Position numbers and translations under genes: made by a program. Of a stretch of 64,000 nucleotides of DNA, positions 44,138 to 52,133 are shown piece after piece (the stretch's first letter is position 1; each line of letters starts with the position of its first letter). The DNA is from Oscillospiraceae bacterium. Its GTDB lineage: Bacteria > Bacillota > Clostridia > Monoglobales > Monoglobaceae. The notes beneath the pieces were generated by a model. That model saw nothing but the letters and a program-made list of their open reading frames with translations. It was not told where the DNA came from and did no database searches. The stretch spans positions 1 through 64,000 of the forward strand of contig SVKF01000006.1 of NCBI GenBank assembly GCA_015068605.1, given 5' to 3'.

Positions 44138-46600
44138 TTATTCGGCAACAATGCCGTCAACCTTTTTAATATTTAACTTTTTCTGAGCGTCTTCACGCAT
44201 TTTATACTTAAGAATTTTACCTGCGGCGTTCATTGGGAATTCCTTAACGAAATCCACATATTTAGGACATTTATGCTTCGCTATTCTTGCACGGAAGTAG
44301 TCTTTCATTTCTTCTTCTGTCATACTTTCGCCGTCTTTCAAAATGACAACCGCCATAATTTCCTCGCCATACTGTTCATCAGGAATACCGATAACCTGAA
44401 CATCCTTAACCTTATCGTTGGTATAGATAAACTCTTCAAGCTCTTTCGGGTAGATGTTCTCACCGCCACGGATAATCATATCCTTAAGTCTGCCTGTGAT
44501 TTTATAATTTCCCTCAGGAGTGCGAAGTGCCAAGTCTCCCGTATGGAGCCAGCCGTCTTTGTCAATAGCCGCCGCTGTGGCTTCGGGCATTTTATAATAC
44601 CCTTTCATTATATTATAGCCCCTTGCAACAAATTCACCTGTCACATTATCGGGCAAATCCTCGCCCGTTTCAGGGTCAACTATTTTACATTCAATTTCAG
44701 GGAGCGCTCTTCCCACCGTTGCAACACGAACCGCAACGCTGTCATCCGTACTGCTCATTGTACAGCCCGGAGACGCTTCTGTCTGACCGTATACAATGGT
44801 TATCTCTTTCATATTCATCTTCTCGATAACCTGATTCATAATCGGCTCAGGACAAGGCGAGCCTGCCATAATTCCTGTTCGCATATACGAGAAATCCGTG
44901 TTTTCAAAATCAGGGTGCTCAAGCATAGCAATAAACATTGTCGGAACACCGTGGAAAGCTGTTATTCTCTCTCTGTTTACGCAAGAGAGGGCAGGCTTTG
45001 GTGAAAAATACGGAAGGGGCAGGATTGTTCCGCCGTGGGTCATTGTTGCGGTCATTGCAAGAACCATACCGAAACAATGGAACATAGGAACCTGAATCAT
45101 CATTCTGTCCGCCGTTGACAAATCCATTCTGTCACCAATACATTTTCCATTATTTACTATATTATAGTGTGTCAGCATAACACCTTTAGGGAAGCCTGTT
45201 GTTCCTGATGTATACTGCATATTGCAAACATCATTGACATTAACCGCCGCCGCCATTCTGTACACCTCATCAAGAGGAACGCTGTCCGCTCTTGCGATGG
45301 CATTTTCCCATGTTATGCAGCCCTTTTTCTTAAATCCAACTGTTATAACATTACGAAGGAACGGAAGTTTCTTTGAATGGAGAGGCTCTCCCTCTTTCGT
45401 GTTTTCAAGCTCGGGACAAAGCTCACCGATAATTTCCGAATAGTTTGAATCTCTGTATGAGTCAATCATAATAAGAGTGTGAGTATCGGACTGCTTTAAA
45501 AGATATTCCGCTTCGTGGATTTTGTAAGCGGTGTTCATGGTAACCAAAACCGCTCCGATTTTCGTTGTTGCCCAGAACGCAATATACCATTGAGGAACAT
45601 TTGTTGCCCAAACGGTAACATGGTCTCCTGCCTTAACCCCAAGAGCTATAAGGCTTCTTGCAAAGGTATCAACATCATCTCTGAACTGGGAGTATGTTCT
45701 TGTATAATCAAGGGTTGTATACTTAATTGCGTACTGGTCAGGAAATTCCTGAACCATTTTATCAAGCACCTGCGAAAAAGTCTTTTCAATCAAAGCATCC
45801 TTTTTCCACACGAATTTTCCTGTCTTCGCCTTATTTTCATAGAGAGCTGACTTTCCTCTTGAAAGGCTTTTGTATCTTGACATAAAGCTTACGAAGTGTG
45901 GGAAAATAATATCCGGTTCGCTGATTTCGTCATCCCACAAAGGATTCCATTCAATCGAGAAAAATCCGTCATAGTTTACACTTCTGAGCGCTTCTAAAAA
46001 CTTTGAAACAGGAAGCGTTCCCTCACCAATAAGACTTTTCGTCTCAAAACTCTGAGAATCCTTTATATGAACGTGCTTCACATAAGCGCCAAGATTTGTT
46101 ATACTCTGTTCGGGGCTTTCACCGTGTATTCTGTAAGGATGGTGGAAATCCCAAAGTGCCGCAAGATTGTCACTTGCAAATTCTCTCAAAAAGTCACGGA
46201 GTTTTGCCGTATCTGCATACACACCTGCGGTTTCAATCAAGAGAACAATTCCGCTTTTCTCCGCTTTCGGAATGGCATTTTGAATAAACTCATAAGCGCC
46301 ATCCTCGCTCATCGCCTTAAGTCTTATATAAGGAACACGAAGAGCCTTTGCAACTTCAAGACATTTATCCAGTTCTTCCTCAGCCTTATCCTTATCTCCC
46401 GATATATCACTTACCATATCAATACAGGAGACTTTAAGACCATATTCCATAAGTTTAAAGGGAGCATCGATTATATCCGCCTCTTTAAGCTTTGAAACAT
46501 CATGAATCTCAAAACCGTCAAACTTATATTCCCTTGCCAAATCAAAAAACTCTGTCAAGGTTAAGTCATTCCATTTATTTGTCGAAAATGATAATTTCAT
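44138..46600 (-). CDS. fusion: TIM-barrel sugar isomerase/epimerase-like domain + AMP-forming acyl-CoA synthetase
   Basis: A single 820-residue reading frame with two enzyme domains. Residues 1 to about 265 match the xylose-isomerase-like TIM barrel of sugar phosphate isomerases/epimerases (FDGFEIHDVSKL, VLLIETAGVYADT, ALWDFHHPYRIHGESPE, YVKHVHIKDSQ, GFFSIEWNP), with the usual Glu, Asp, His and Glu metal ligands. After a 20-30 residue linker, residues about 285-815 form an acyl-CoA synthetase with YTSGTTGFPKGVMLTHYN near residue 460, VYGQTEASPGC, GWLHTGDLA, GRLKDMIIRGGENIYPKELE and NAAGKILKYKMRE. Each alone is common; the fusion is unusual. Its ATG overlaps the stop of the upstream gene. Confidence 0.9.
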   Translation of the reverse strand: MKLSFSTNKWNDLTLTEFFDLAREYKFDGFEIHDVSKLKEADIIDAPFKLMEYGLKVSCIDMVSDISGDKDKAEEELDKCLEVAKALRVPYIRLKAMSEDGAYEFIQNAIPKAEKSGIVLLIETAGVYADTAKLRDFLREFASDNLAALWDFHHPYRIHGESPEQSITNLGAYVKHVHIKDSQSFETKSLIGEGTLPVSKFLEALRSVNYDGFFSIEWNPLWDDEISEPDIIFPHFVSFMSRYKSLSRGKSALYENKAKTGKFVWKKDALIEKTFSQVLDKMVQEFPDQYAIKYTTLDYTRTYSQFRDDVDTFARSLIALGVKAGDHVTVWATNVPQWYIAFWATTKIGAVLVTMNTAYKIHEAEYLLKQSDTHTLIMIDSYRDSNYSEIIGELCPELENTKEGEPLHSKKLPFLRNVITVGFKKKGCITWENAIARADSVPLDEVYRMAAAVNVNDVCNMQYTSGTTGFPKGVMLTHYNIVNNGKCIGDRMDLSTADRMMIQVPMFHCFGMVLAMTATMTHGGTILPLPYFSPKPALSCVNRERITAFHGVPTMFIAMLEHPDFENTDFSYMRTGIMAGSPCPEPIMNQVIEKMNMKEITIVYGQTEASPGCTMSSTDDSVAVRVATVGRALPEIECKIVDPETGEDLPDNVTGEFVARGYNIMKGYYKMPEATAAAIDKDGWLHTGDLALRTPEGNYKITGRLKDMIIRGGENIYPKELEEFIYTNDKVKDVQVIGIPDEQYGEEIMAVVILKDGESMTEEEMKDYFRARIAKHKCPKYVDFVKEFPMNAAGKILKYKMREDAQKKLNIKKVDGIVAE

Positions 46601-48006
46601 CGAACTTCCTCCTCAAAATAAATTTTATTGAGGGCGTTTATATAAGCATTTATACTTGCACCGATAATATCCGTTGAAATTCCTTTCCCCGAATAGGGTT
46701 TGCCGTTGTGACGGAGCTTAACAATGCTTGAGCCCATAGCCCCTCTGCCTTCCGTAACCGACTGAATTTGGAAATCGTCAAGCTCGAAATGATGCCCCGT
46801 TATCTGTTCAATAGCCAAAAATGCCGCATCAACGGGACCATCGCCAATACAGAAGCCCTGGAGGATTTCCCCGTCACGTTCAAGCTCAATATGAGCTGTT
46901 GGTGTGATAATATTTCCGTTATTTATAACATAGCTTTTGAGTTTATATGTAGGAACAACCTGCATTGCAACAGATGCAACAATGGCATCAAGCTCCTTTG
47001 CTCCAACCTTCTTACTTTTGGAAATTTTCAAAAATTCGTCATAAACTTTTGCGTTATCTTCGTCAGAAAGCTCATATCCAAGTTTATGAACCGCAAGCTT
47101 AACCGAGGCAATATCATCAGTTGCGGAAAGAACAAAATTCTCATCACTTTCCGATGTTGTTCCCCCATCAAAAGGAGAATATGAATTTGCACCTCTTGTC
47201 ATAAGCTTAATCTTCTTAACGGAGTTGTCAAGAACCGTCATATTTATTTTAGTCGCAACCCCAAGAGCATCGCCCTTTTCACGGAACACCTTTGCAACTG
47301 CGTTAAGCTTTGGATATTCATTGGAGATAACCGAGGTTTTAATCTGAGTAACTCCGCTGTCTATACAGGAAAGAGCGCAAGCCGCCGCCATATTAAGGGA
47401 ATCCGAACATTCAACGGAAACTCTGACAGCCTTCATTTCAGGCACTGCTTCATAAATTCCGCTTAAAAAGTCTTTAAATTCCGACGGAAGCATTTCGCCT
47501 GTGCTGTCGCAAAGCGTAACCGTGCCTGCACCACATTTAATAACCTTTCCCATAATCTGACTTAAAAACTCTTTCTCTGCTCTCGTTGCATCTATAAGAG
47601 AAACTTCAACATCGCTGCAAAGAGATTTTGCTTTTCTTACAACCTTCTCGGCAATTTCAAGCATAACCTTTGGCTTCTTGCCAACAAGATATTCCATCTG
47701 AACCGTTGAAACGGGAATCATAATATGAAGCCTTGGCTTTGCCGCCTCTTTAATCGCATCAAATGTTTCCTCAACGGATTTTTCATCAAGCCCCACAGGA
47801 CAAGATAAAATACTGTTTTTGATAAGGGGAGCTATTGAATGGAGATACAAGACATCCGTCTTACCGTTCGTTATCGGAGCGGTTTCAATCACATCAACAT
47901 TCACCTTGTCGAGAATTTTTGCAATTTCTATTTTTTCTTTAAAGCTTAAGGAATAACCTTTCCCTTCTTCTCTTAATGTTATATCTGATACTGCAATTTC
48001 AATCAT
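46597..48006 (-). CDS. isopropylmalate synthase-like protein lacking the HxH metal motif
   Basis: A 469-residue relative of LeuA/homocitrate synthase. The N-terminal DRE-TIM-like barrel begins VSDITLREEGKGYSLSFKEK, where true enzymes have DTTLRDGEQ. The C-terminal part (FCIGDGPVDAAFLAIEQITG, VTEGRGAMGSSIVKLRHNGK) is a clear LeuA allosteric/dimer domain. In the barrel the HxHND metal-binding block is replaced by VSVECSDSLNMA, and the downstream Gly-rich NGIGERAGN segment is missing. Synthase chemistry therefore looks unlikely or altered. It is coupled to the fusion gene downstream and lies three bases after the amidohydrolase. Confidence 0.8.
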   Translation of the reverse strand: MIEIAVSDITLREEGKGYSLSFKEKIEIAKILDKVNVDVIETAPITNGKTDVLYLHSIAPLIKNSILSCPVGLDEKSVEETFDAIKEAAKPRLHIMIPVSTVQMEYLVGKKPKVMLEIAEKVVRKAKSLCSDVEVSLIDATRAEKEFLSQIMGKVIKCGAGTVTLCDSTGEMLPSEFKDFLSGIYEAVPEMKAVRVSVECSDSLNMAAACALSCIDSGVTQIKTSVISNEYPKLNAVAKVFREKGDALGVATKINMTVLDNSVKKIKLMTRGANSYSPFDGGTTSESDENFVLSATDDIASVKLAVHKLGYELSDEDNAKVYDEFLKISKSKKVGAKELDAIVASVAMQVVPTYKLKSYVINNGNIITPTAHIELERDGEILQGFCIGDGPVDAAFLAIEQITGHHFELDDFQIQSVTEGRGAMGSSIVKLRHNGKPYSGKGISTDIIGASINAYINALNKIYFEEEVR

Positions 48007-48009
48007 ATT

Positions 48010-48801
48010 TTACACCTCTTTATTTAATATACGCAAAGCGTTGTCGCATAGAATCAAACGATTTTCTTCATCCGTAAGCTCCATATCGAAAAATTTCTTA
48101 AGCTCCTCGGAAACGCTCCACATAGGGAAATCCGTCCCAAAGACCACACGTTCTGCTCCATATAGTCGTATAAGCTCCCTTGCCCGTTTCAGCCCAAGCA
48201 TCCAATAGGAACTTGATGTATCAACAAAGCAATTCTCATTTTCAAGATATTCATAAGCGTAATCACACATTGACCAACCGCCAAAGTGTGCACCGATTGC
48301 AACAAGCCCGGGGAAATCGTGAAGAATTTTCTTTAGCCTTCTCGGGTGGGAAAAATCATAGCGATAGTCTCCGCAATGAATGAGTAGCGGAATTTTATTC
48401 TCACGAAGGTAATCATAAAGCTCATACATCCTCTTGTCATCCATATTAAACTTCTGAGTGTCGGGATGAATTTTAACCCCCATAAGCCCCATTTTCCGGG
48501 TTCTTTCAATTTCTTCAATTTTATTCTCAAAATCGGCGTGCATCGTGCCGAATCCATAAAACTCGCTGTATTCCTCGCATTGGGAAGCAATATAGTCATT
48601 TATCGCTTCAACTCTCGAAGCCGTAACCGCAACAGAGTGGACAACGTGATTGGTTATTCCGCATTTTCGACTCTCCTCTATGAGAGCCTTTGCCGTCCCC
48701 TTGCCGTCCATAGGAATTCCATAAAACTCACCAACGGATTCAACAGCCTTTTCTGCAATTTTTTCAGGATATATATGTGTGTGAAAATCAATAATCTTCA
48801 T
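48010..48801 (-). CDS. amidohydrolase-family metal-dependent hydrolase
   Basis: A 263-residue TIM-barrel protein of the amidohydrolase-2 group (decarboxylase/lactonase-like). The metal ligands are all visible: DFHTHIYPE (HxH), GVKIHPD (Lys/His region), LLIHCGD, AIGAHFGG and VFGTDFPMW (Asp). The substrate is unknown; members of this group include decarboxylases of carboxylated aromatic or semialdehyde compounds. GGAGGC precedes the ATG. It is the first enzyme gene of the run and follows a small membrane protein gene, with a GC-rich hairpin in between. Confidence 0.85.
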   Translation of the reverse strand: MKIIDFHTHIYPEKIAEKAVESVGEFYGIPMDGKGTAKALIEESRKCGITNHVVHSVAVTASRVEAINDYIASQCEEYSEFYGFGTMHADFENKIEEIERTRKMGLMGVKIHPDTQKFNMDDKRMYELYDYLRENKIPLLIHCGDYRYDFSHPRRLKKILHDFPGLVAIGAHFGGWSMCDYAYEYLENENCFVDTSSSYWMLGLKRARELIRLYGAERVVFGTDFPMWSVSEELKKFFDMELTDEENRLILCDNALRILNKEV

Positions 48802-48888
48802 TTATTTTATGCCTCCAAATTCATCTGATAAAAAACCAAATGCGGCTCTGCCCGAAAAAGCAAAACCGCAACAATTAAACAAATTTCT

Positions 48889-49143
48889 TCAAAATGCCCT
48901 GCTTAAATTTCGCTTTTTCATACATAGTCGACTTATAAGAATTATAAGGTTTAGAATAATTATAATTCCGATTATGTCAATTAGGCTAATGGCATAAATC
49001 AAGCACAAAAAAACAGACACTGCCAAAACAATGTCTGCAAAAAATACGCTATTTAATGACTTTCCGGCAACACGAAAACAAGGTGCAACGGTTTTTGCAT
49101 CTTTCGATGAATTCTTTGAACTATTTTTCGCAAAAAACATCAT
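48889..49143 (-). CDS. small membrane protein of unknown function
   Basis: An 84-residue protein not recognised. The first 35 residues are polar (MMFFAKNSSKNSSKDAKTVA). Two closely spaced hydrophobic segments follow (SVFFADIVLAVSVFLCLIYA and IDIIGIIIILNLIILI), and a basic end (KKRNLSRAF), which suggests a cytoplasmic C-terminus. The start is the ATG at 49143, five bases after GGAGG. A near-consensus promoter lies directly upstream, so it heads the transcript that may continue into the amidohydrolase gene. Confidence 0.65.
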   Translation of the reverse strand: MMFFAKNSSKNSSKDAKTVAPCFRVAGKSLNSVFFADIVLAVSVFLCLIYAISLIDIIGIIIILNLIILISRLCMKKRNLSRAF

Positions 49144-49169
49144 CTTCGCCTCCAAAAAAATCTTTTAAC

Positions 49170-49198
49170 ATTTTACCACATCTTTCGTCATTTGTCAA
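49170..49198 (-). promoter_or_regulatory. promoter upstream of the small membrane protein and 2-oxoacid gene run
   Basis: Minus strand: TTGACA (49198-49193), a 17-base spacer ending ATGTGG, then TAAAAT (49175-49170). This is the only strong promoter seen at the head of the run that extends to 34.6 kb. Confidence 0.8.
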
Positions 49199-49295
49199 GT
49201 ATTATTTTGACCGTCTGTAACTTTATTTTCTGTGGAACGGACTTTTCGTTGAATTTATGCGGAAAAATTGATTTCGATGCATTAAAAATATCCAA

Positions 49296-49937
49296 TTAAA
49301 AAACAAGATTATTTATTGCAATATACAAAAAAGGAATATACATAAAAAATAAACTCAACCTTTGCCAAAGTCCTTCATAAGAGAAAACGGTTTTTTTAAA
49401 TTCTTCTTTATCTCCCATAATAAAGAATACAAAAAATGTTACCGACAGTATAAACGCAACGATGCAGATAAGCCCTTTCGTGATATTGTTACTCATAAAC
49501 CCTTCTATGCTTTGTAACAAAGGGAAAAACAACAAGCTCATAAAGCCTGTGGCAGAACCATATCCGTGTATTTTTGCTGAAAAACTGTCATTTTCTTTTG
49601 TAGCATTGACGCTAAAAAATCCGGATATAAGTCCGGCACCTATCGCAAAAACGGAAATCGAAATAAATGTAAGCACTGCTAATGTAACCGAAATTGCACA
49701 AGCTTCCCTAAACAGCAGAAAAGCACTTAACAGCAAAAACACACCTAACCATATAAGCCATGCATTATAAATGTTTTTCACGGGACTTTTAGGATTGCCC
49801 AAAACACTCATAACAATCATCTTACCATTATATCCTTTATAAAAATGTTTTAATACCCAAGGGAGCAAAAACTCTCCAACTATTGTTATCAGTAAGAAAA
49901 CACTAAAAATTTTATTATCTATACAAAAACAAGTCAT
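49296..49937 (-). CDS. DUF998-like multi-pass membrane protein
   Basis: A protein of about 213 residues with six hydrophobic segments. The layout and the motif VMSVLGNPKSPVKNIYNAWLIWLG near residue 40 resemble the DUF998 family of uncharacterised membrane proteins. I chose the ATG at 49937 because the predicted transcription start (near 49987) lies inside the longer in-frame reading, so the upstream ATGs at 50003 and 49991 cannot be used from this promoter. It stands alone between two terminator-bounded units. No function can be assigned. Confidence 0.7.
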   Translation of the reverse strand: MTCFCIDNKIFSVFLLITIVGEFLLPWVLKHFYKGYNGKMIVMSVLGNPKSPVKNIYNAWLIWLGVFLLLSAFLLFREACAISVTLAVLTFISISVFAIGAGLISGFFSVNATKENDSFSAKIHGYGSATGFMSLLFFPLLQSIEGFMSNNITKGLICIVAFILSVTFFVFFIMGDKEEFKKTVFSYEGLWQRLSLFFMYIPFLYIAINNLVF

Positions 49938-49993
49938 ATTGATATTTTCCTTAACAAATTGCTGTATACAATAGTATCTTATTTTTCTCATAT

Positions 49994-50022
49994 ATTGTAT
50001 CAATGTTTTTGTGTCCTGTCAA
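49994..50022 (-). promoter_or_regulatory. promoter of the DUF998-like gene
   Basis: Minus strand: TTGACA (50022-50017), a 17-base spacer, then TACAAT (49999-49994). Confidence 0.8.
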
Positions 50023-50084
50023 TATAAAATAAATAAGATTACAGCAAAATATACTTGCGTTTTTTTACATCCTCTTAAAACCAA

Positions 50085-50125
50085 GGCGGTGTTTAAAAAG
50101 TCTTTTTGACTTTTTAAACACCGCC
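50085..50125 (-). terminator. strong hairpin terminator after spoIVB
   Basis: A perfect 18-bp stem (GGCGGTGTTTAAAAAGTC and its complement) closes on a five-base loop and is followed on the minus strand by a T-rich stretch. It separates spoIVB from the next promoter. Confidence 0.8.
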
Positions 50126-50146
50126 GTCAACCTTATTTATTCAATT

Positions 50147-51160
50147 TTAATTCTCTGCTTCAGCTAACATATTTTCTATAAATATGCCGTATCCCTGTGT
50201 GGGGTCGTTTACAAAAACATGAGTAACCGCACCCACAAGTCTTCCGCTTTGGACAATAGGTGAACCGCTCATTCCTCTTACAATTCCGCCTGTTTTCTCC
50301 AAAAGTCTTTTATCTGTTATCTTGATAACCATTCCCTTGGTTATATCCCCCGTAAAAGCAGGAATATCAATAATTTCTACCTCAAATTTTTCAGTTTTTT
50401 CGCCTTCTATATTCGCCAGAATATAGGCTTTTCCAACTCTGACATCTGCTTTTGTCCCCACTTTTATACTCTGTGAATTTTGGATTTCTTCCTGAGGAAG
50501 CTCTATTTTTCCGAAAATTCCGCAGCAGGTATTCTTCTCTATTGTTCCTATTGGTTTGTCCGCATCACTGAATATTCCCTGAAGCTCTCCCGGTCTTCCT
50601 TTTTCACCTTTATTAAGAGCAACCATAGTCGCCCTTGAAATTTCTCCGCCTTCAATTTCGACGAGCTTTCCCGAAGCTGAGTCACATATTCCGTGTCCTA
50701 AAGCACCGAAACTTCCGCTTTGCGGTTCATAATAAGTCAGCGTTCCAATACCGGTTGTCGCATCTTTCGCCCACACGCCCAGCCTGTATTCTCCGTCAGA
50801 AGCGAGAACAGGCTTGAGCTTTAACGGTATTTCATTCCCGTTTCTTTTCACTCTTGCCATAACCGCCTTTTCCTTTGTTTTGGACAAGACACGGTGTAAA
50901 TCGCTGACAGATTTAATTTTTTCTCCGTTTATTTCGGTTATCACATCCCCTTTTCGCATTCCTCCCGTTTCTGCAGGGCTGACCGTCCGATTATCATTCG
51001 TCTCTATCTTTGCTGTTTCTGTCACCATCGCTCCCTCGGAATTTAGTGTTATTCCAATTCCCTGTCCGGTTATAATCACCTCTTTATTTTCGGCAAGGAC
51101 AGGAGTTGTCAAAGTCAGAGCGATTAAGCAAAAAGGTAACAAAACTTTTTTAAACTGCAT
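50147..51160 (-). CDS. spoIVB: SpoIVB serine peptidase (S55), sporulation checkpoint protease
   Basis: SpoIVB is secreted from the forespore into the space between the two membranes, where it triggers processing of pro-sigma-K through SpoIVFA. The 337-residue product has a signal/anchor segment (VLLPFCLIALTLTTPVLA), a PDZ domain (TGGMRKGDVITEINGEKI, residues about 65-120) and the S55 peptidase domain. That domain has the catalytic His in GALGHGICD and Ser in RGMSGSPIVQSGRLVGAVTHV. The start is ATG at 51160, six bases after GAGGTG. Confidence 0.95.
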   Translation of the reverse strand: MQFKKVLLPFCLIALTLTTPVLAENKEVIITGQGIGITLNSEGAMVTETAKIETNDNRTVSPAETGGMRKGDVITEINGEKIKSVSDLHRVLSKTKEKAVMARVKRNGNEIPLKLKPVLASDGEYRLGVWAKDATTGIGTLTYYEPQSGSFGALGHGICDSASGKLVEIEGGEISRATMVALNKGEKGRPGELQGIFSDADKPIGTIEKNTCCGIFGKIELPQEEIQNSQSIKVGTKADVRVGKAYILANIEGEKTEKFEVEIIDIPAFTGDITKGMVIKITDKRLLEKTGGIVRGMSGSPIVQSGRLVGAVTHVFVNDPTQGYGIFIENMLAEAEN

Positions 51161-51250
51161 ACTTTTCACCTCGCCTGCATTTTTATTAAAGCAAATATTT
51201 TGCTCTAATTTATTATTTACTTAAAGCGATTATTTGATATGTAGTAATTT

Positions 51251-51285
51251 AATAAAAAAGGACCTGATTTCGGTCCTTTTTTATT
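51251..51285. terminator. symmetrical intrinsic terminator
   Basis: AATAAAAAAGGACC and GGTCCTTTTTTATT form a perfect 14-bp palindrome around a seven-base loop. On the minus strand it follows the 29-codon gene; it lies upstream of spoIVB. Confidence 0.85.
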
Positions 51286-51310
51286 AAATTAACTTAAGCG
51301 GTAATAATTC

Positions 51311-51400
51311 TTAATTATTCTTATTGTCGTTTTTCTTGTTTTTGTTTTCCTGATTATTTTTGTCCTGATTGTTATTCTTATTGTTTTTGTTGTCTGACAT
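51311..51400 (-). CDS. 29-residue Asn/Lys-rich peptide gene
   Basis: A short reading frame starts MSDNKNNKNNNQDKNNQENK and ends NKKNDNKNN: 29 residues, of which about half are asparagine and the rest mostly lysine, glutamine and acidic residues. GGAGTG lies about ten bases before the ATG, and a perfect terminator stands 25 bases after the stop, so it has the signals of a real single-gene unit. The peptide is fully hydrophilic and surely disordered. Because it lies beside spoIVB and a proline/asparagine-rich protein gene, a spore-associated role is possible; I know no family for it. Confidence 0.5.
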   Translation of the reverse strand: MSDNKNNKNNNQDKNNQENKNKKNDNKNN

Positions 51401-51544
51401 AATTTTTTCACTCCTTAAAATTTTTCATCAAATTCAGAATAAATTTCTTATTCTGAACTTATTATTTCATTTTCAAATTTTTTTATTCATTTTTGTTTCA
51501 AAAAAATAATATCCTGCATATTCTGTTATATGGAGGTGTATCAA

Positions 51545-52072
51545 ATGAGATACTATGGAACATCAAATAATCAAAACAATTTTTCAAATCCGGAAATTTT
51601 AGAAAAGCCTGCTGTAAACGCAGTGCCGCAGCCTGCACAAAATCCACCGCAACCAACCCCTGACCGAACCTTTAACCGTCCTGAATCAACATCAGGGCTT
51701 TACGGCGGTCAGGCAGCACAAAATGTTACATCTGTCAGGGAATGGATTGATGAGCAACCACCGGTCATTTTTCCGCCGAGACCCGAAGACCTTCAGCGTC
51801 CCACAATCTATGAATATCCTGCATCAAATCAACCCTCACACCAAAAACCGTCAAATCCAAATCAATCCTGTCAGCTGAAAACCGATTTTCCGACACATCT
51901 TTGCGGACATATTGGCGATTATGCTTATGTTGCATTGTCTGACGGCATGGAAAAACGGGGAACTGTTGAATCTGTGGGCAAGGACTTTATCACCTTAAGC
52001 GACAGCGGAAACCATATTATGTGCCCCATAAGTGCCATAAGCTCCATCAATGTTTTAAAATCAATGGGTTAG
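51545..52072 (+). CDS. proline/glutamine-rich protein with C-terminal small beta-barrel-like domain
   Basis: A 175-residue protein. The first 115 residues are low complexity, rich in Pro, Gln, Asn and Ser (PQPAQNPPQPTPDRTFNRP, ASNQPSHQKPSNPNQS). The last 55 form a compact segment (GDYAYVALSDGMEKRGTVES, then VGKDFITLSDSGNHIMCPIS) that resembles the SH3/LSM-like barrels of small Bacillus spore-coat-type proteins (DUF2642-like); this is a resemblance only. The start is ATG at 51545 after GGAGGTG. It lies between spoIVB and spoIIR, which makes a spore coat role attractive. Confidence 0.65.
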   Translation: MRYYGTSNNQNNFSNPEILEKPAVNAVPQPAQNPPQPTPDRTFNRPESTSGLYGGQAAQNVTSVREWIDEQPPVIFPPRPEDLQRPTIYEYPASNQPSHQKPSNPNQSCQLKTDFPTHLCGHIGDYAYVALSDGMEKRGTVESVGKDFITLSDSGNHIMCPISAISSINVLKSMG

Positions 52073-52133
52073 GAGTATTCAGGAAACTCCCTCGCCACTT
52101 TCCGTAGACTAAAGGTTTAGATACCCCTTAATT

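Noticed and set aside
44138..46600. Idea that the isomerase-ligase fusion is a lost stop codon or frameshift
   Set aside because: The frame is continuous, both domains are complete, and the linker reads as ordinary coding sequence; kept as a fusion, though an assembly error cannot be excluded by eye.
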